A DNA stretch of 64,000 nucleotides, from NCBI GenBank assembly GCA_022457155.1, contig JAJGOT010000057.1:371501-435500 (forward strand). The letters run 5' to 3'. Position numbers and translations under genes: made by a program. Under the pieces are notes generated by a model. The model searched no databases. It was given only the letters and a program-made list of their open reading frames with translations, and was not told where the DNA came from. The DNA comes from Cladopsammia gracilis (taxonomy: Eukaryota; Cnidaria; Anthozoa; Scleractinia; Dendrophylliidae). The stretch's first letter is position 1, and each line of letters opens with the position of its first letter. Of the stretch, positions 42,501 through 57,100 are shown in pieces.

Positions 42501-45144
42501 TGTAGTTTCATTATACCCGATATTTATTCCGTTTATTTTCCTTTTTATTACACGTAACTTCGCTTTGTATTCATTCGTTTCTACTTCGTGCTTCTTTATA
42601 TTTTTGTAGCCTTGTTGTTATTTTGGTAAAGACTTAGTCTGATGAACTCTTATAAATCTAACTAGTCAACTAGTTCCTCGCGAAGCGAGGGCCGAAGGCC
42701 CGAGCGTAGCGAGGTTAATAAATTTGGCGGCCGAAGGCCGCTCGGGTGCTCGGGTCTCGGGAGCTGAGCCGTGCGCAATCGAGCGAAATGTTTATTCCTC
42801 GCGAAGCGAGGGCCGAAGGCCCGAGCGTAGCGAGGTTAATAAATTTGGCGGCCGAAGGCCGCTCGGGTGCTCGGGTCTCGGGAGCTGAGCCGCGCGCAAT
42901 CGAGCGAAAAGTTTATATATATATACTGAAGATGTCCTGCAGTTGCCTAGCAACAAAAATCGCGACCGCTGACAATGGCGCGCTCTCATGTTTATTCATG
43001 GAGGCGGCCGGTCTGACGGTTGGGGGTTGGAAGCCTATCCCATAATGTCTCATCACGTGACCTCGCATTTGCCAGTGTTCGCCGAGGCAAGCAGTGGCTG
43101 TCAAGACACCCTTTTCAAGGCCTCTTGTCTGTCGGTCTTCTTTTGTCAGGATTTGCAATGTCAAGAAAACTTCTCTTGCAACGAACAGATACATGCTTTC
43201 GAAAATTTGTTTGAAGGATCAATCAATCATCTTTATTTATTCACGGAATCTCATCATAAAAAATGCTCTTCCAGAGAGCCGTGCAAAAATCATGCAATAA
43301 AAAATAAAAATGGTCATTAAAACTATACTAAATTACAAATATGATAAAAACGATTTCAGGCTTGTCTGCCCTTTCATAGTATTGGATAGACTATTCCAGA
43401 GAACTGCCCCTCTATAGTGGAAGCTATTTTTTCCAGCCTCAGTATACGGTCTTGGTACAAATAAATTATATGTTGAGTTTCTTAGATTGTAAGAATACAT
43501 AGAGTTTGTGTGATGACACGACAAACGAAATTTGCGCGCGCTTGAACGCGTAAGCATCCAACTGCTTGTCCACGCATATGACGACACTCTTGCACTGTGT
43601 AAACCAAATAAGTGCTCTAAAAAACTGAAAACCTTTGGAAAAAAGTTCTTCTCTTAATAGCTATTTGTTTCAGTATCCACGGTTTTAGCTAGACACAGTA
43701 GTTCTGATGTCAACGACAGGAAAAACTGTAACTGACGCGTACAGCTAGCTTGTACGCGCGATATAGCGCGCGCATATTTTTAATTTTGCTGCGTGTTTTG
43801 TACTGATTTGAGCTTTCATCACTGATGCATTTGCCAAGATTTTTTCCGCTATAACCTTTGTTCAAGACGGCTATTGGAAATACAATGTAACCCTTTTTAT
43901 ACTCATTTACTTGAACTTCCTTACTTGAAATTCGTTTTATTCCTCAAAGAATTTTTATATTCAACTCTGCAAACGTGCGCGAATTTCCTAAATCAGCTCG
44001 CCGTCAATTCAAAGCACTAACTGAAAGTACCCACACTTTAATGGTTTTATTCAGCTTGAAAAACCTGGAGGGATCTGGAGGGATCTGATGTTTTAAGTCG
44101 TTATGATATTAAGGAATACGTTATTAATGTTAAAATGCTAGTGATGCTTCGATTAAGAAGGAGGTACAACTGCACTTTCCTGGTATTTTCGGGGATGATC
44201 GCCATTTTCCTGCGAGTGGAAAATGATATTGTCTAAGGATGAGAAACGAGGATTAAACTAAGAAATATAAATGAAATTCTTGCATTGTTGTTCTTTTCTG
44301 TTACCAACGAACTATTTCTCTGATTCCCAAGTCTCCCATAATTAAAACCATAAAATGGACTACCGGCAAAATCACCGAAATATGAGATTTTACAAAACGT
44401 TTGTTTATTCGCTTCAAATGTCGCTGGTAACTCGTTGCGTTGCATCATGGGATAGGCTTCCAACCCCCCCCCCCCCCCCCCCCCCTGTTCTATAGACGCA
44501 ACGAGAGCAAACACTGATTACAGGAAAGGCTCAAAGAAGAAGAACGATTAAGAAATCTAGCTCAAATCACCGCACTTTAATCCGCCCTTTAATACTCTTC
44601 AATTGAAACAACCTACATTTAAAGGCAAGCAATCTTAAGCTTATATACAACCCTCCATAAATTATTCTTTAATCTACCTTTTGCAAAAAAAAAAAAGATT
44701 TCAAGTAGCTGAACAACTGACAGGCAGATCATAAGAGGATATTTTTCAATATAAAAAATTGGTATTCAAACACTGGAAACTATTGTCTTAGTACATGCTG
44801 TAAATTGATCATTATTGATATTCTCGCATAAATTGCTTATGATATTTGCAAAGAATATGTTGCTTCATCTTGAATATTCATGTTTAACTTTTTTAATCAA
44901 TTTCGTAATTCTCATGACCTGTATCCTATTAACTCCTGCAATCTCAGCCATTCAAGCGAATAGTGAATTGAATTAGCAATTATTTGATACACAGTACATA
45001 GAACAACAGCTACAGAAGTATGTAAAGGGTACAGGTTAATTTTGGGAGATAGCACTCACAAACTTCAAAAAGGCCCACATCGCTAAAATTTTGCAGTGCA
45101 TCCTCCCCCGAGCTTCGCGAGGTTCTGCGAGACACGTATTTCTA

Positions 45145-45180
<36 letters not shown>

Positions 45181-48100
45181 TGAAGATGTCGTGCAGTTGC
45201 CTAGCAACAAAAATCGTGACCGCTGACAATGGCGCGCTCTCATGTTTATTCATGGAGGCGGCCGGGGGTTGGAAGCCTATCCCATAATGTCTCATCACGT
45301 TACCTCGCATTTGCCAGTGATCGCCGAGGCAAGCAGTGGCTGTCAAGACACCCTTTTCAAGGCCTCTTGTCTGTCGGTCTTCTTTTGTCAGGATTTGCAA
45401 TGTTAAGTAAACTTCTCTTGCAACGAACAGATACATGCTTTCGAAAATTTGTTTGAAGGATGACACGACAAACGAAATTTGCGCGCGCTTGAACGCGTAA
45501 GCATCCAACTGCTTGTCCACGCATATGACGACACTCTTGCACTGTGTTAACCAAATAAGTGCTCTAAAAAACTGAAAACCTTTGGGAAAAAAGTTCTTCT
45601 CTTAATAGCTATTTGTTTTATCCACGGTTTTAGCTAGACACAGTAGTTCTGATGTCAACGATAGGAAAAACTGTAACTGACGCGTACAGCTAGCTTGTAC
45701 GCGCGATATAGCGCGCGATATAGCGCGCGCATATATTTAATTTTGCTACGTGTTTTGAACTGATTTGAGCTTTCAGCACTTACGCATTTGCCAAGATTTT
45801 TTCCGCTATAACCTTTGTTCAAGACGGCTTTTGGAAATACAATGTAACCCTTTTTATACTCATTTACTTGAACTTGCTTCGGTCTAAATTCGTTTTATTC
45901 CTCAAAGAATTTTCATATTCAACTCTGCAAACGTGCGCGAATTTCCTAAATCAGCTCGCCGTCAATTCAAAGCATTGGCTGAAAGTACCCACACTTTGAT
46001 GGTTTTATTCAGCTTGAATAAACCTGGAGGGTTCTGGAGGGATCTGATGTTTTAAGTCGTTATGATATTAAGGAATACGTTATTAATGTTAAAATGCTAG
46101 TGATGCTTCGATTAAGGAGGAGGTACAACTGCACTTTCCTGGTATTTTCGGGGATGATCGCCATTTTCCTGCGAGCGGAAAATGATATTTTCTAAGGATG
46201 AGAAACGAGGATTAAACTTAAAAATATAAATAAAATTCTTGCATTTTAGTTCTTTTCTGTTACCAACGAACTATTTCTCTGATTCCCAAGTCTCCCATAA
46301 TTAAAACCATAAAATGAGACTACCGGCAAAATCACCGAAATATGAGATTTTACAAAAAGTTTGTTTATTCGCTTCAAATGTCGCCGGTAACTCGTTGCGT
46401 TGCATCATGGGATAGGCTTCTAACCCTCCCCCCCCCCCCCCCCCCCCCCCCCGCTCTCGGTGAAACACGACCAATTTCTGATGCAAATGAGAAAGAACAG
46501 CAAATACAACAACGCTGGATTGAACAGGTGGCTTGAAATCCTTTCTCGAGAAGATTAACCACCGAAACTCCGCTGGAGCGAGAACGGCGACTTGAAATTC
46601 AACGCGATTGAGCAACGAAGAAACAACGACAGCATCGATTACAAAGACTTCGAACAGCCTGACCAAATGCCTCCATTAGAATTCTGAATTCTGTTTATAG
46701 ACGCAACGAGAGCAAACACTGATTACAGGAAAGGCTCAAAGAAGAAGAACGATTAAGCTAGAAATCTAGCTCAAATCACCGCACTTTAATCCGCTCTTTA
46801 TTAAATGCTCTTCAATTGAAACAACCTACATTTAAAGGCAAGCAATCTTAAGCTTATATACAACCCTCCATAAATTATTCTTTAATGTACCTTTTTCAAA
46901 AAAAAAAAAAAGATTTCAAGTAGCTGAACAACTGACACGCAGATCATAAGAGGATATTTTTCAATATAAAAAAATAGTACTCCAACACTGGAAACTATTG
47001 TCTTAGTAGCTCTTAGTACATGCTGTAAATTGATCATTATTGATTTTCTCGCATACATTGCTTATGATATTTGCAAAGAATATTTTGCTTCATCTTGAAT
47101 ATTCATGTTTAACTTTTGTAATCAATTTCGTAATTCTCGTGACCTGTATCCTATTAACTCCTGCAATCTCAACCATTCAAGCGAATAGTGAATTGAATTA
47201 GCAATTATTTGATACACACAACAGCTACAGAAGTATGTAAAGGGAACAGGTTAATTTTGGGAGATAGCACTCACAAACTTCAAAAAGGCGCACATCGCTA
47301 AAATGTTGCGAGCTTCGCGAGGATCTGCGAGACACGTATTTCTAGTTTTACAGTCAATCCTTCCGCAAGCGACAACCAAAAATGCAAGGCCAAGGTGGTC
47401 GCATACAGGAGGTGGTCGCTTACGGGAGGTGGTCGCTTACGGGAGGTGGTCGCTTACGGGAGGTGGTCGCATACAGGAGGGGGTCGCTTACGGGAGGTTG
47501 TCGCATACAGCAGGTGGTCGCTTACGGGAGGTTGTCGCATACCGGAGGTGGTCGCTGACGGGAGGTGGTCGCATACAGGAAGTGGTCGCTAATGAGAGGT
47601 GCGATTAGTGCGATTTGGGCGCGATTTGTCGCGCGATGGAGGTTTCGAACATGTTTGGCGGCGATTTTTGCAAAATCACAGCAAATCAAAGCAAATGTCG
47701 CACCCGAATTGCACAGAAAATCGCCGCTAGTATACACTTGCGACAAAAGTTGCATTGGAGAGAGCGACAAAAATCGCATGTGTAAACGGGCCTTCTCAGG
47801 TCAGACCACAGAGGGTCTTACCTGTAGTAATTTCAATATACAAAGCACCCATCAGCGCAAAATATTGTATCATTTTGAAGGTGTGGTTAAAAGGACAAAA
47901 TTCATTCATAGTTTTATTGAACTTCAGGGAAAAAAACTTTTTTTCTTTTCGCTTGTCCATTGGAGTGCCACTCAAATTTTGGTTGTCTGAAAGTGAAATT
48001 CACTCGTCCAAAAAATGAATAAATCCAATAAAAAAAATGTAGCGGTAAAACAAATTTACAACGTACCGTAAAAATTGCACAAAATTGGGGGTGCGGCTTA

Positions 48101-51100
48101 TCTGTGGGAACATCTGAAACAGATGATACTTTTCGGTGATTTAAGTTGACCAGACATTTTGAGCCTTGAAATTGAACATTCTATTTATTTGAGGTATACG
48201 TACAATGTGGAGCAAACATTCTTTAACTTTGGATGGTGTAGAAAAGTGAGTCTTGTTCTCTAACAGAGCTACCAGAGTGACTCCGAGGCCAAAAATCAAA
48301 TTGCAGAATAAGGATCCGCATGAAACACGTATTCTCGTCACGCACGAACGTGAGCGTTGTGTTTATAAATTGTAAAATTTAAGGTGGTCAGACACGAGGG
48401 GTCATGTAGCAGGGACATGTCGCAGCGACATGTAACAGCGACAAAAATTTGTGTAGTACACACTGAGGGACATGTAGCAGGGACATGCGGCGGGGACATG
48501 TAGCAGGGACAAAATCATAGCGCTTGCACACACATGAAAATGTTGCGGGGACATGTCTCAGGGACATGTTGCAGCGACACGTCCCCTCGTGTGAACTGAT
48601 ACTTTCACAATTGTGCAACGCCAATTTTGGGGTCATTTGTCCCCGAGACATGTCGCACAGAGTTCAACTTGTTGAACTTCATGGGACAAGTCGCGGGGAC
48701 AAAATGTCCCCAAAACTGGCGTTGCACAATTGTGAAAGTATCAGTTCACACGAGGGGACGTGTCGCTGCAACATGTCCTTGAGACATGTCCCCGCAACAT
48801 TTTCATGTGTGAGCAAGCGCTGTGATTTTGTCCCTGATACATGTCCCCGCTGCACGTCCCTGCTACATGTCCCTCAGTGTGTACTACACATTTTTTTCTC
48901 GCTGCTACATGTCGCTGCGACAGGTCCCTGCTACATGACCCCTCGTGTCTGGCCACCTTTAGCCTCAAATTGTCAAAATACCTGTGTTGAAACAGTACTC
49001 CCTATCTTTGTGGGACATTTTGAAGCTTTTAGCAATGAAGGAACAACGAAGATGGACGAATTCGAAGCCAAAGAAGAGTCTTTAAACAAGCGGCCATCTT
49101 GGTTATCTTTAGTAACCAGGCTAAATAAAAACATGTGCTCAAGAAATTTGCACGGTCGGAAAACGGGTACGTTTTTGAGTAAAACGAAACAGAAATTCGC
49201 GGAAACCAGGTTAGTTTACCAAGTCCAGAGATGCTTGGGAAACTTACAACCTAGTGAAAAACGAGACAAATTTCTCCTGGTAAATTGTACTCGTCCCGTC
49301 GGACAAGTGCTTTTGGAAATCCACTTGTCCGAGATCAAGAAATACTTGTCTCAGACGAGCGGACGAGTGGCAGTTTTTTGCCCTGAACTTGTTCTGTTAC
49401 ACATGATTCAATTTGCTCCGCATTTACATCGAAATATAGGCGAGTGGTTTCTTACCAGCGGTTAAAAAAAATCAAATAGAAAAATTCAAATCGCCAGCGC
49501 TAAAAGTAGTCGCGGTCGCTTACGGGAGATTTCAACTATAGATATTTGACTTGAAGAAATTTGGTATTTGGGAACAGTGGTCGCTTAGGAGAGATGGTCG
49601 CTTAAGCCACGAGGTGGCTTAGAGGTAGTCGAACATAGAAGTTCAACTGTAGTAATAAATGGGGCAGACAGATTACCTTAGGGTCTCTTTGATACATCCT
49701 CTAAGGAATGGCATGTGTTGTAAAGCGGATGGTGTTGCACGCTCTCCTGGTTTGAGAACCGACGTCACTTCCTCGTGAAGCCGTTTTTGCACGTCGGGAT
49801 TTCTTGCAAGCGAGTACAAAGTCCACATAATCGTGTTTGAGGTCTGCAAAATACAATTGCGTATTAAAATAATGTTAACATGCAGTTCTATCTTTTATGT
49901 CTGTGCCGGATCATTACAAATGCGAATGCGCCCACAGGGGGTAGAGCGAGAAAACGACTGGCACTTCAGACTAAGTCTTTGTGACCATTTAAATGAAAGC
50001 TTTTTCTCAATACTATCCTATGGTTCTGTTTATTATGACGTACAAAGTGGTTATTACTTTTGTGTCTGTGGGTAAAATCCTAAAGTGTGCCCATTCAAAT
50101 GAAAGCTAATGAACATCGAATGAACAGTACTTTCCTGTGGTACTGTTCATTATGATGTACAAAGTGGTTCCAACTTTTCTGTCTGTGGATAAAATCCTAA
50201 AGTGTGACCATTCAAATGAAAGCTACTGAGCTGTACTTTCCTGTGATACTGTTCATTATGCTGTACAAAGTGGTTCTAACTTTTGAGTCTGTGGATGAAA
50301 TCCTAAAGTGTGACCATTCAAATGAAAGCTATTGAGCTGTACTTTCCTGTGGTACTGTATATTATGCTGTACAAGGTGGTTCTAACTTTTGAGTCTGCGG
50401 ATGAAATCCTAAAGTGTGACCACTCAAATGAAAGCTATTGAGCTGTACTTTCCTGTGGTACTGTTCATTATGCTGTACAAAGTGGTTCTAACTTTTGTGT
50501 CTGTGGATAAAATCCTGAAGTGCGACCATTCAAATAAAAGCTATTGAGCTGTACTTTTCTTTAAACAAGGTGTAAATCAACAATTACATCAAATGTGATT
50601 GACGACATGTATCTCATGATATCTTACCGTCTCTACTGCAGCCATCAATACTTCAACCAAGTTTGCTGTTATTTCTTTTGAAGTGATGTCATCTCTTCTG
50701 ATCAAGAAGGTCAAAAACTCCGCCGCATCTTCGTCTTGCACGTCTCCATTTTCAAGTTTTTCTCGTATTTCTTCCAACTTTTTCTCGATACAGTTGTCAG
50801 CAAAACTGTACATCACATCCATGCACTCATAGAACTCCTGAATTGGTTTTACTCTGTAGATCTTGTCGACCCAAGGAGGGATGGCGACAAGTTTAAGCGT
50901 CACTTCGAATAACTTCTCTACAGCTTGGATAAACTTAGCAGCTTCAACGGAAGGTGACTTGCTAAAAGAGCCAAACCTTGTTTCAAACAGGACTGTTCCT
51001 ATGGCTAAAACAAAAGGACCAAACACCAACCACTTTTTATACAATATACTGAATTCTACGCGCATTTGAATTATTCATTACCTATGATCAAGAGATAATA

Positions 51101-54100
51101 ATTGGACAGAGAGGGGGTCTCCCAATAACGCCTTTGGGATATCTTTACTCTGAAAAAAGTTATTTTTAGTAACTATGCGGACCTTGCGGAAACTGGTTGA
51201 CTGGTTGAAACTGGTTCCGGTGAACTGATTGATTCATGGAAGACTCGCTTTCATGAATCAGCGCGTCAAAGCGAGGCGGAGGATCTATTAGGGTACAGAA
51301 GCCAGCTGACGTCATGGAGAATATCCAACATGGCAGACAGTTTTGCAAATGTGGACGAGAAAGGAAAGGACAGGTGAAGGAATGGGGAAAAGTTAGCAGA
51401 TTAATAAGCTATTGACAATTGAGAAAAAGAAGAAAATAAAGCCGCGAAAAGCAGTTTTGTTGACGTGGAATGTGCCGAAAATAAAATTTACAAAATCATC
51501 GTCAAACAGTCATGATCACACCATAGGCTATGGGAAAAGGCGAAGTGCATTCCGACTAAGTAAAGTTGTATTTATCTCAAAGTGAAAAGGAACATTGACA
51601 TAAGATTAATCCTTAATGCATATGCTTCCGCTTATGTTTATGCTTATATCAGACCCGTTTTCACTGGACATAAGCACTGTTATGCTTCCGCTTATGTTTA
51701 TGCTTATATCAGACCCGTTTTCACTGGACATAAGCACTGTTATGCTTCCGCTTATGCTTATGCTTATGTCGGACCCGTTTTCACTGGATATAAGCACTGT
51801 TATGCTTCTGCTTATGCTTATGCTTATATCAGACCCGTTTTCACTGGATATAAGCGCAGTTATGCTTCCGCTTATGCTTATGCTTATATCGGACCCGTTT
51901 TCACTGGATATAAGCGCTGTTATGCTTCCGCTTATGCTTATGCTTATATCGGACCCGTTTTCACTGGATATAAGCACTGTTATGCTTCTGCTTATGCTTA
52001 TGCTTATATCAGACCCGTTTTCACTGGATATAAGCGCTGTTATGCTTCCGCTTATGTTTATGCTTATATCAGACCCGTTTTCACTGGACATAAGCACTGT
52101 TATGCTTCCGCTTATGCTTATGCTTATGTCGGACCCGTTTTCACTGGATATAAGCACTGTTATGCTTCTGCTTCTGCTTATGCTTATATCAGACCCGTTT
52201 TCACTGGATATAAGCGCTGTTATGCTTCTGCTTATGCTTATGCTTATATCAGACCCGTTTTCACTGGATATAAGCGCTGTTATGCTTCCGCTTATGCTTA
52301 TGCTTATATCGGACCCGTTTTCACTGGATATAAGCACTGTTATGCTTCTGCTTATGCTTATGCTTATATCAGACCCGTTTTCACTGGATATAAGCGCTGT
52401 TATGCTTCCGCTTATGTTTATGCTTATATCAGACCCGTTTTCACTGGACATAAGCACTGTTATGCTTCCGCTTATGCTTATGCTTATGTCGGACCCGTTT
52501 TCACTGGATATAAGCACTGTTATGCTTCTGCTTATGCTTATGCTTATATCAGACCCGTTTTCACTGGATATAAGCGCTGTTATGCTTCCGCTTATGTTTA
52601 TGCTTATATCAGACCCGTTTTCACTGGACATAAGCACTGTTATGCTTCCGCTTATGCTTATGCTTATGTCGGACCCGTTTTCACTGGATATAAGCACTGT
52701 TATGCTTCTGCTTATGCTTATGCTTATATCAGACCCGTTTTCACTGGATATAAGCACTGTTATGCTTCCGCTTATGTTTATGCTTATGTCGGACCCGTTT
52801 TCACTGGACATAAGCACTGTTATGCTTCCGCTTATGCTTATGCTTATGTCAGACCCGTTTTCACTGGATATAAGCACTGTTATGCTTCCGCTTATGTTTA
52901 TGCTTATATCAGACCCGTTTTCACTGGACATAAGCACTGTTATGCTTCCGCTTATGCTTCTGCTTATGTCAGACCCGTTTTCACTGCACATAAGCACTGT
53001 TATGCTTCCGCTTATATTTTGCTTATGTCGGACCCGTTTTCACTGGACATAAGCACTGTTATGCTTCCGCTTATGTTTATGTTTATATCAGACCCGTTTT
53101 CACTGGACATAAGCACTGTTATGCTTCCGCTTATGTTTATGCTTATGTCGGACCCGTTTTCACTGGACATAAGCACTGTTATGCTTCCGCTTATGTCGGA
53201 CCCGTTTTCACTGGATATAAGCACTGTTATGCTTCCGCTTATGTTTCTGCTTATGTCAGACCCGTTTTCACTGGACATAAGCACTGTTATGCCTCCGCTT
53301 ATGTTTCTGCTTATGTCAGACCCGTTTTCACTGAACATAAGCACTGTTATGCTTCCGCTTATGCTTATGCTTATGTCAGATCCGTTTTCACTGGATATAA
53401 GCACTGTTATGCTTCCGCTTATGCTTATGCTTATGTCGGACCCGTTTTCACTGGATATAAGCACTGTTATGCTTCCGCTTATGTTTATGCTAATGTCGGA
53501 CCCGTTTTCACTGGACATAAGCGCTGTTTTGCTTCCACTTATGCTTATGCTTATATCGGACCCGTTTTCACTGGACATAAGCGCTGTTATGCTTCCGCTT
53601 ATGCTTATGCTTATATCGGACCCGTTTTCACTGGACATAAGCGCTGTTTTGCTTCCACTTATGCTTATGCTTATACGAGACCCCGTTTTCACTGGACATA
53701 AGCACTGTTATGCTTCCACTTATGCTTATGCTTATATCGGACCCGTTTTCACTGGACATAAGCGCTGTTATGCTTCCACTTATGCTTATGCTTATATCGG
53801 ACCCGTTTTCACTGGACATAAGCGCTGTTTTGCTTCCACTTATGCTTATGCTTATGCTTATATCGGACCCGTTTTCACTGGACATAAGCACTGTTATGCT
53901 TCCGCTTATGCTTAAGCTTATGTCGGACCCGTTTTCACTGGATATAAGCGCTGTTATGCTTCCGCTTAAGCTTATGCTTATATCGGACCCGTTTTCACTG
54001 GATATAAGCGCTGTTATGTTTCCGCTTATGCTTATGCTTATATCGGACCCGTTTTCACTGGACATAAGCGCTGTTATGCTTCCGCTTATGTTTATGCTTA

Positions 54101-57100
54101 TGTCAGACCCGTCTTCACTGGACATAAGCACTGTTATGCTTCCGCTTATGCTTAAGCTTATGTCGGACCCGTTTTCACTGGATATAAGCGCTGTTATGCT
54201 TCCGCTTAAGCTTATGCTTATATCGGACCCGTTTTCACTGGATATAAGCGCAGTTATGCTTCCGCTTATGCTTATGCTTATATCGGACCCGTTTTCACTG
54301 GACATAAGCGCTGTTATGCTTCCGCTTATGTTTATGCTTATGTCAGACCCGTCTTCACTGGACATAAGCACTGTTATGCTTCCGCTTATGCTTAAGCTTA
54401 TGTCAGACCCGTTTTCACTGGATATAAGCACTGTTATGCTTCCGCTTATTTTTATACTTATGTCAGACCCGTTTTCACTGGATATAAGCGCTGTTATGCT
54501 TCCGCTTATGCTTATGCTTATGTCGGACCCGTTTTCACTGGATATAAGCACTGTTATGCTTTCGCTTATGCTTATGCTTATGTCGGACCCGTTTTAACTG
54601 GATATAAGCACTGTTATGCTTCCGCTTATGCTTATGCTTATGTCGGACCCGTTTTCACTGGATATAAGCACTGTTATGCTTCCGCTTATGTTTATGCTAA
54701 TGTCGGACCCGTTTTCACTGGATATAAGCACTGTTATGCTTCCGCTTATGCTTATGCTTATGTCGGACCCGTTTTCACTGGATATAAGCACTGTTATGCT
54801 TCCGCTTATGCTTATGCTTATGTCGGACCCGTTTTCACTGGACATAAGCGCTGTTATGCTTCCGCTTATGCTTATGCTTATGTCGGACCCGTTTTCACTG
54901 GACATAAGCACTGTTATGCTTCTGCTTATGCTTATGCTTATATCAGACCCGTTTTCACTGGATATAAGCGCTGTTTTGCTTCCACTTATGCTTATGCTTA
55001 TACGAGACCCGTTTTCACTGGACATAAGCACTGTTATGCTTCCACTTATGCTTATGCTTATATCGGACCCGTTTTCACTGGACATAAGCGCTGTTATGCT
55101 TCCACTTATGCTTATGCTTATATCGGACCCGTTTTCACTGGACATAAGCGCTGTTTTGCTTCCACTTATGCTTATGCTTATGCTTATATCGGACCCGTTT
55201 TCACTGGACATAAGCACTGTTATGCTTCCGCTTATGCTTAAGCTTATGTCGGACCCGTTTTCACTGGATATAAGCGCTGTTATGCTTCCGCTTAAGCTTA
55301 TGCTTATATCGGACCCGTTTTCACTGGATATAAGCGCTGTTATGTTTCCGCTTATGCTTATGCTTATATCGGACCCGTTTTCACTGGACATAAGCGCTGT
55401 TATGCTTCCGCTTATGTTTATGCTTATGTCAGACCCGTCTTCACTGGACATAAGCACTGTTATGCTTCCGCTTATGCTTAAGCTTATGTCGGACCCGTTT
55501 TCACTGGATATAAGCGCTGTTATGCTTCCGCTTAAGCTTATGCTTATATCGGACCCGTTTTCACTGGATATAAGCGCAGTTATGCTTCCGCTTATGCTTA
55601 TGCTTATATCGGACCCGTTTTCACTGGACATAAGCGCTGTTATGCTTCCGCTTATGTTTATGCTTATGTCAGACCCGTCTTCCCTGGACATAAGCACTGT
55701 TATGCTTCCGCTTATGCTTAAGCTTATGTCAGACCCGTTTTCACTGGATATAAGCACTGTTATGCTTCCGCTTATTTTTATACTTATGTCAGACCCGTTT
55801 TCACTGGATATAAGCACTGTTATGCTTCCGCTTATGCTTATGCTTATGTCGGACCCGTTTTCACTGGATATAAGCACTGTTATGCTTCCGCTTATGTTTA
55901 TGCTAATGTCGGACCCGTTTTCACTGGATATAAGCACTGTTATGCTTCCGCTTATGCTTATGCTTATGTCGGACCCGTTTTCACTGGATATAAGCACTGT
56001 TATGCTTCCGCTTATGCTTATGCTTATGTCGGACCCGTTTTCACTGGACATAAGCGCTGTTATGCTTCCGCTTATGCTTATGCTTATGTCGGACCCGTTT
56101 TCACTGGACATAAGCACTGTTATGCTTCTGCTTATGCTTATGCTTATATCAGACCCGTTTTCACTGGATATAAGCGCTGTTATGCTTCCGCTTATGTTTA
56201 TGCTTATATCAGACCCGTTTTCACTGGACATAAGCACTGTTATGCTTCCGCTTATGCTTATGCTTATGTCGGACCCGTTTTCACTGGATATAAGCACTGT
56301 TATGCTTCTGCTTATGCTTATGCTTATATCAGACCCGTTTTCACTGGATATAAGCACTGTTATGCTTCCGCTTATGTTTATGCTTATGTCGGACCCGTTT
56401 TCACTGGACATAAGCACTGTTATGCTTCCGCTTATGCTTATGCTTATGTCAGACCCGTTTTCACTGGATATAAGCACTGTTATGCTTCCGCTTATGTTTA
56501 TGCTTATGTCGGACCCGTTTTCACTGGACATAAGCACTGTTATGCTTCCGCTTATGTCGGACCCGTTTTCACTGGATATAAGCACTGTTATGCTTCCGCT
56601 TATGTTTCTGCTTATGTCAGACCCGTTTTCACTGGACATAAGCACTGTTATGCCTCCGCTTATGTTTCTGCTTATGTCAGACCCGTTTTCACTGAACATA
56701 AGCACTGTTATGCTTCCGCTTATGCTTATGCTTATGTCAGATCCGTTTTCACTGGATATAAGCACTGTTATGCTTCCGCTTATGCTTATGCTTATGTCGG
56801 ACCCGTTTTCACTGGACATAAGCACTGTTATGCTTCCGCTTATGTTTATGCTAATGTCGGACCCGTTTTCACTGGACATAAGCGCTGTTTTGCTTCCACT
56901 TATGCTTATGCTTATATCGGACCCGTTTTCACTGGACATAAGCGCTGTTATGCTTCCGCTTATGCTTATGCTTATATCGGACCCGTTTTCACTGGACATA
57001 AGCGCTGTTTTGCTTCCACTTATGCTTATGCTTATACGAGACCCGTTTTCACTGGACATAAGCACTGTTATGCTTCCACTTATGCTTATGCTTATATCGG

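Larger units (their letters stand above)
47351..49649. mobile_element. 2.3-kb pogo-like element with TCGCTTACGGGA words
   Basis: CAGTCAATCC...TTCAACTG ends on TA (47349-47350, 49650-49651). The left end has about twelve GGTGGTCGCTTACGGGA / GCATACAGGA words (47396-47600), and the right end the same words (49505-49610). The terminal bases themselves match poorly, so the borders are less certain than for the other elements. It holds two other repeats and a 150-codon unrecognised frame (about 49010-49465). Confidence 0.55.

Noticed and set aside
42746..43045. 99-codon frame across the 120-bp repeats
   Set aside because: Created by a tandem repeat whose unit length is a multiple of three.
48524..49465. 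313-codon plus-strand frame
   Set aside because: The first half is the GGGACATGT palindrome. The second half (from about 49010) has no recognised motif and lies in a transposon; not enough to call a gene.
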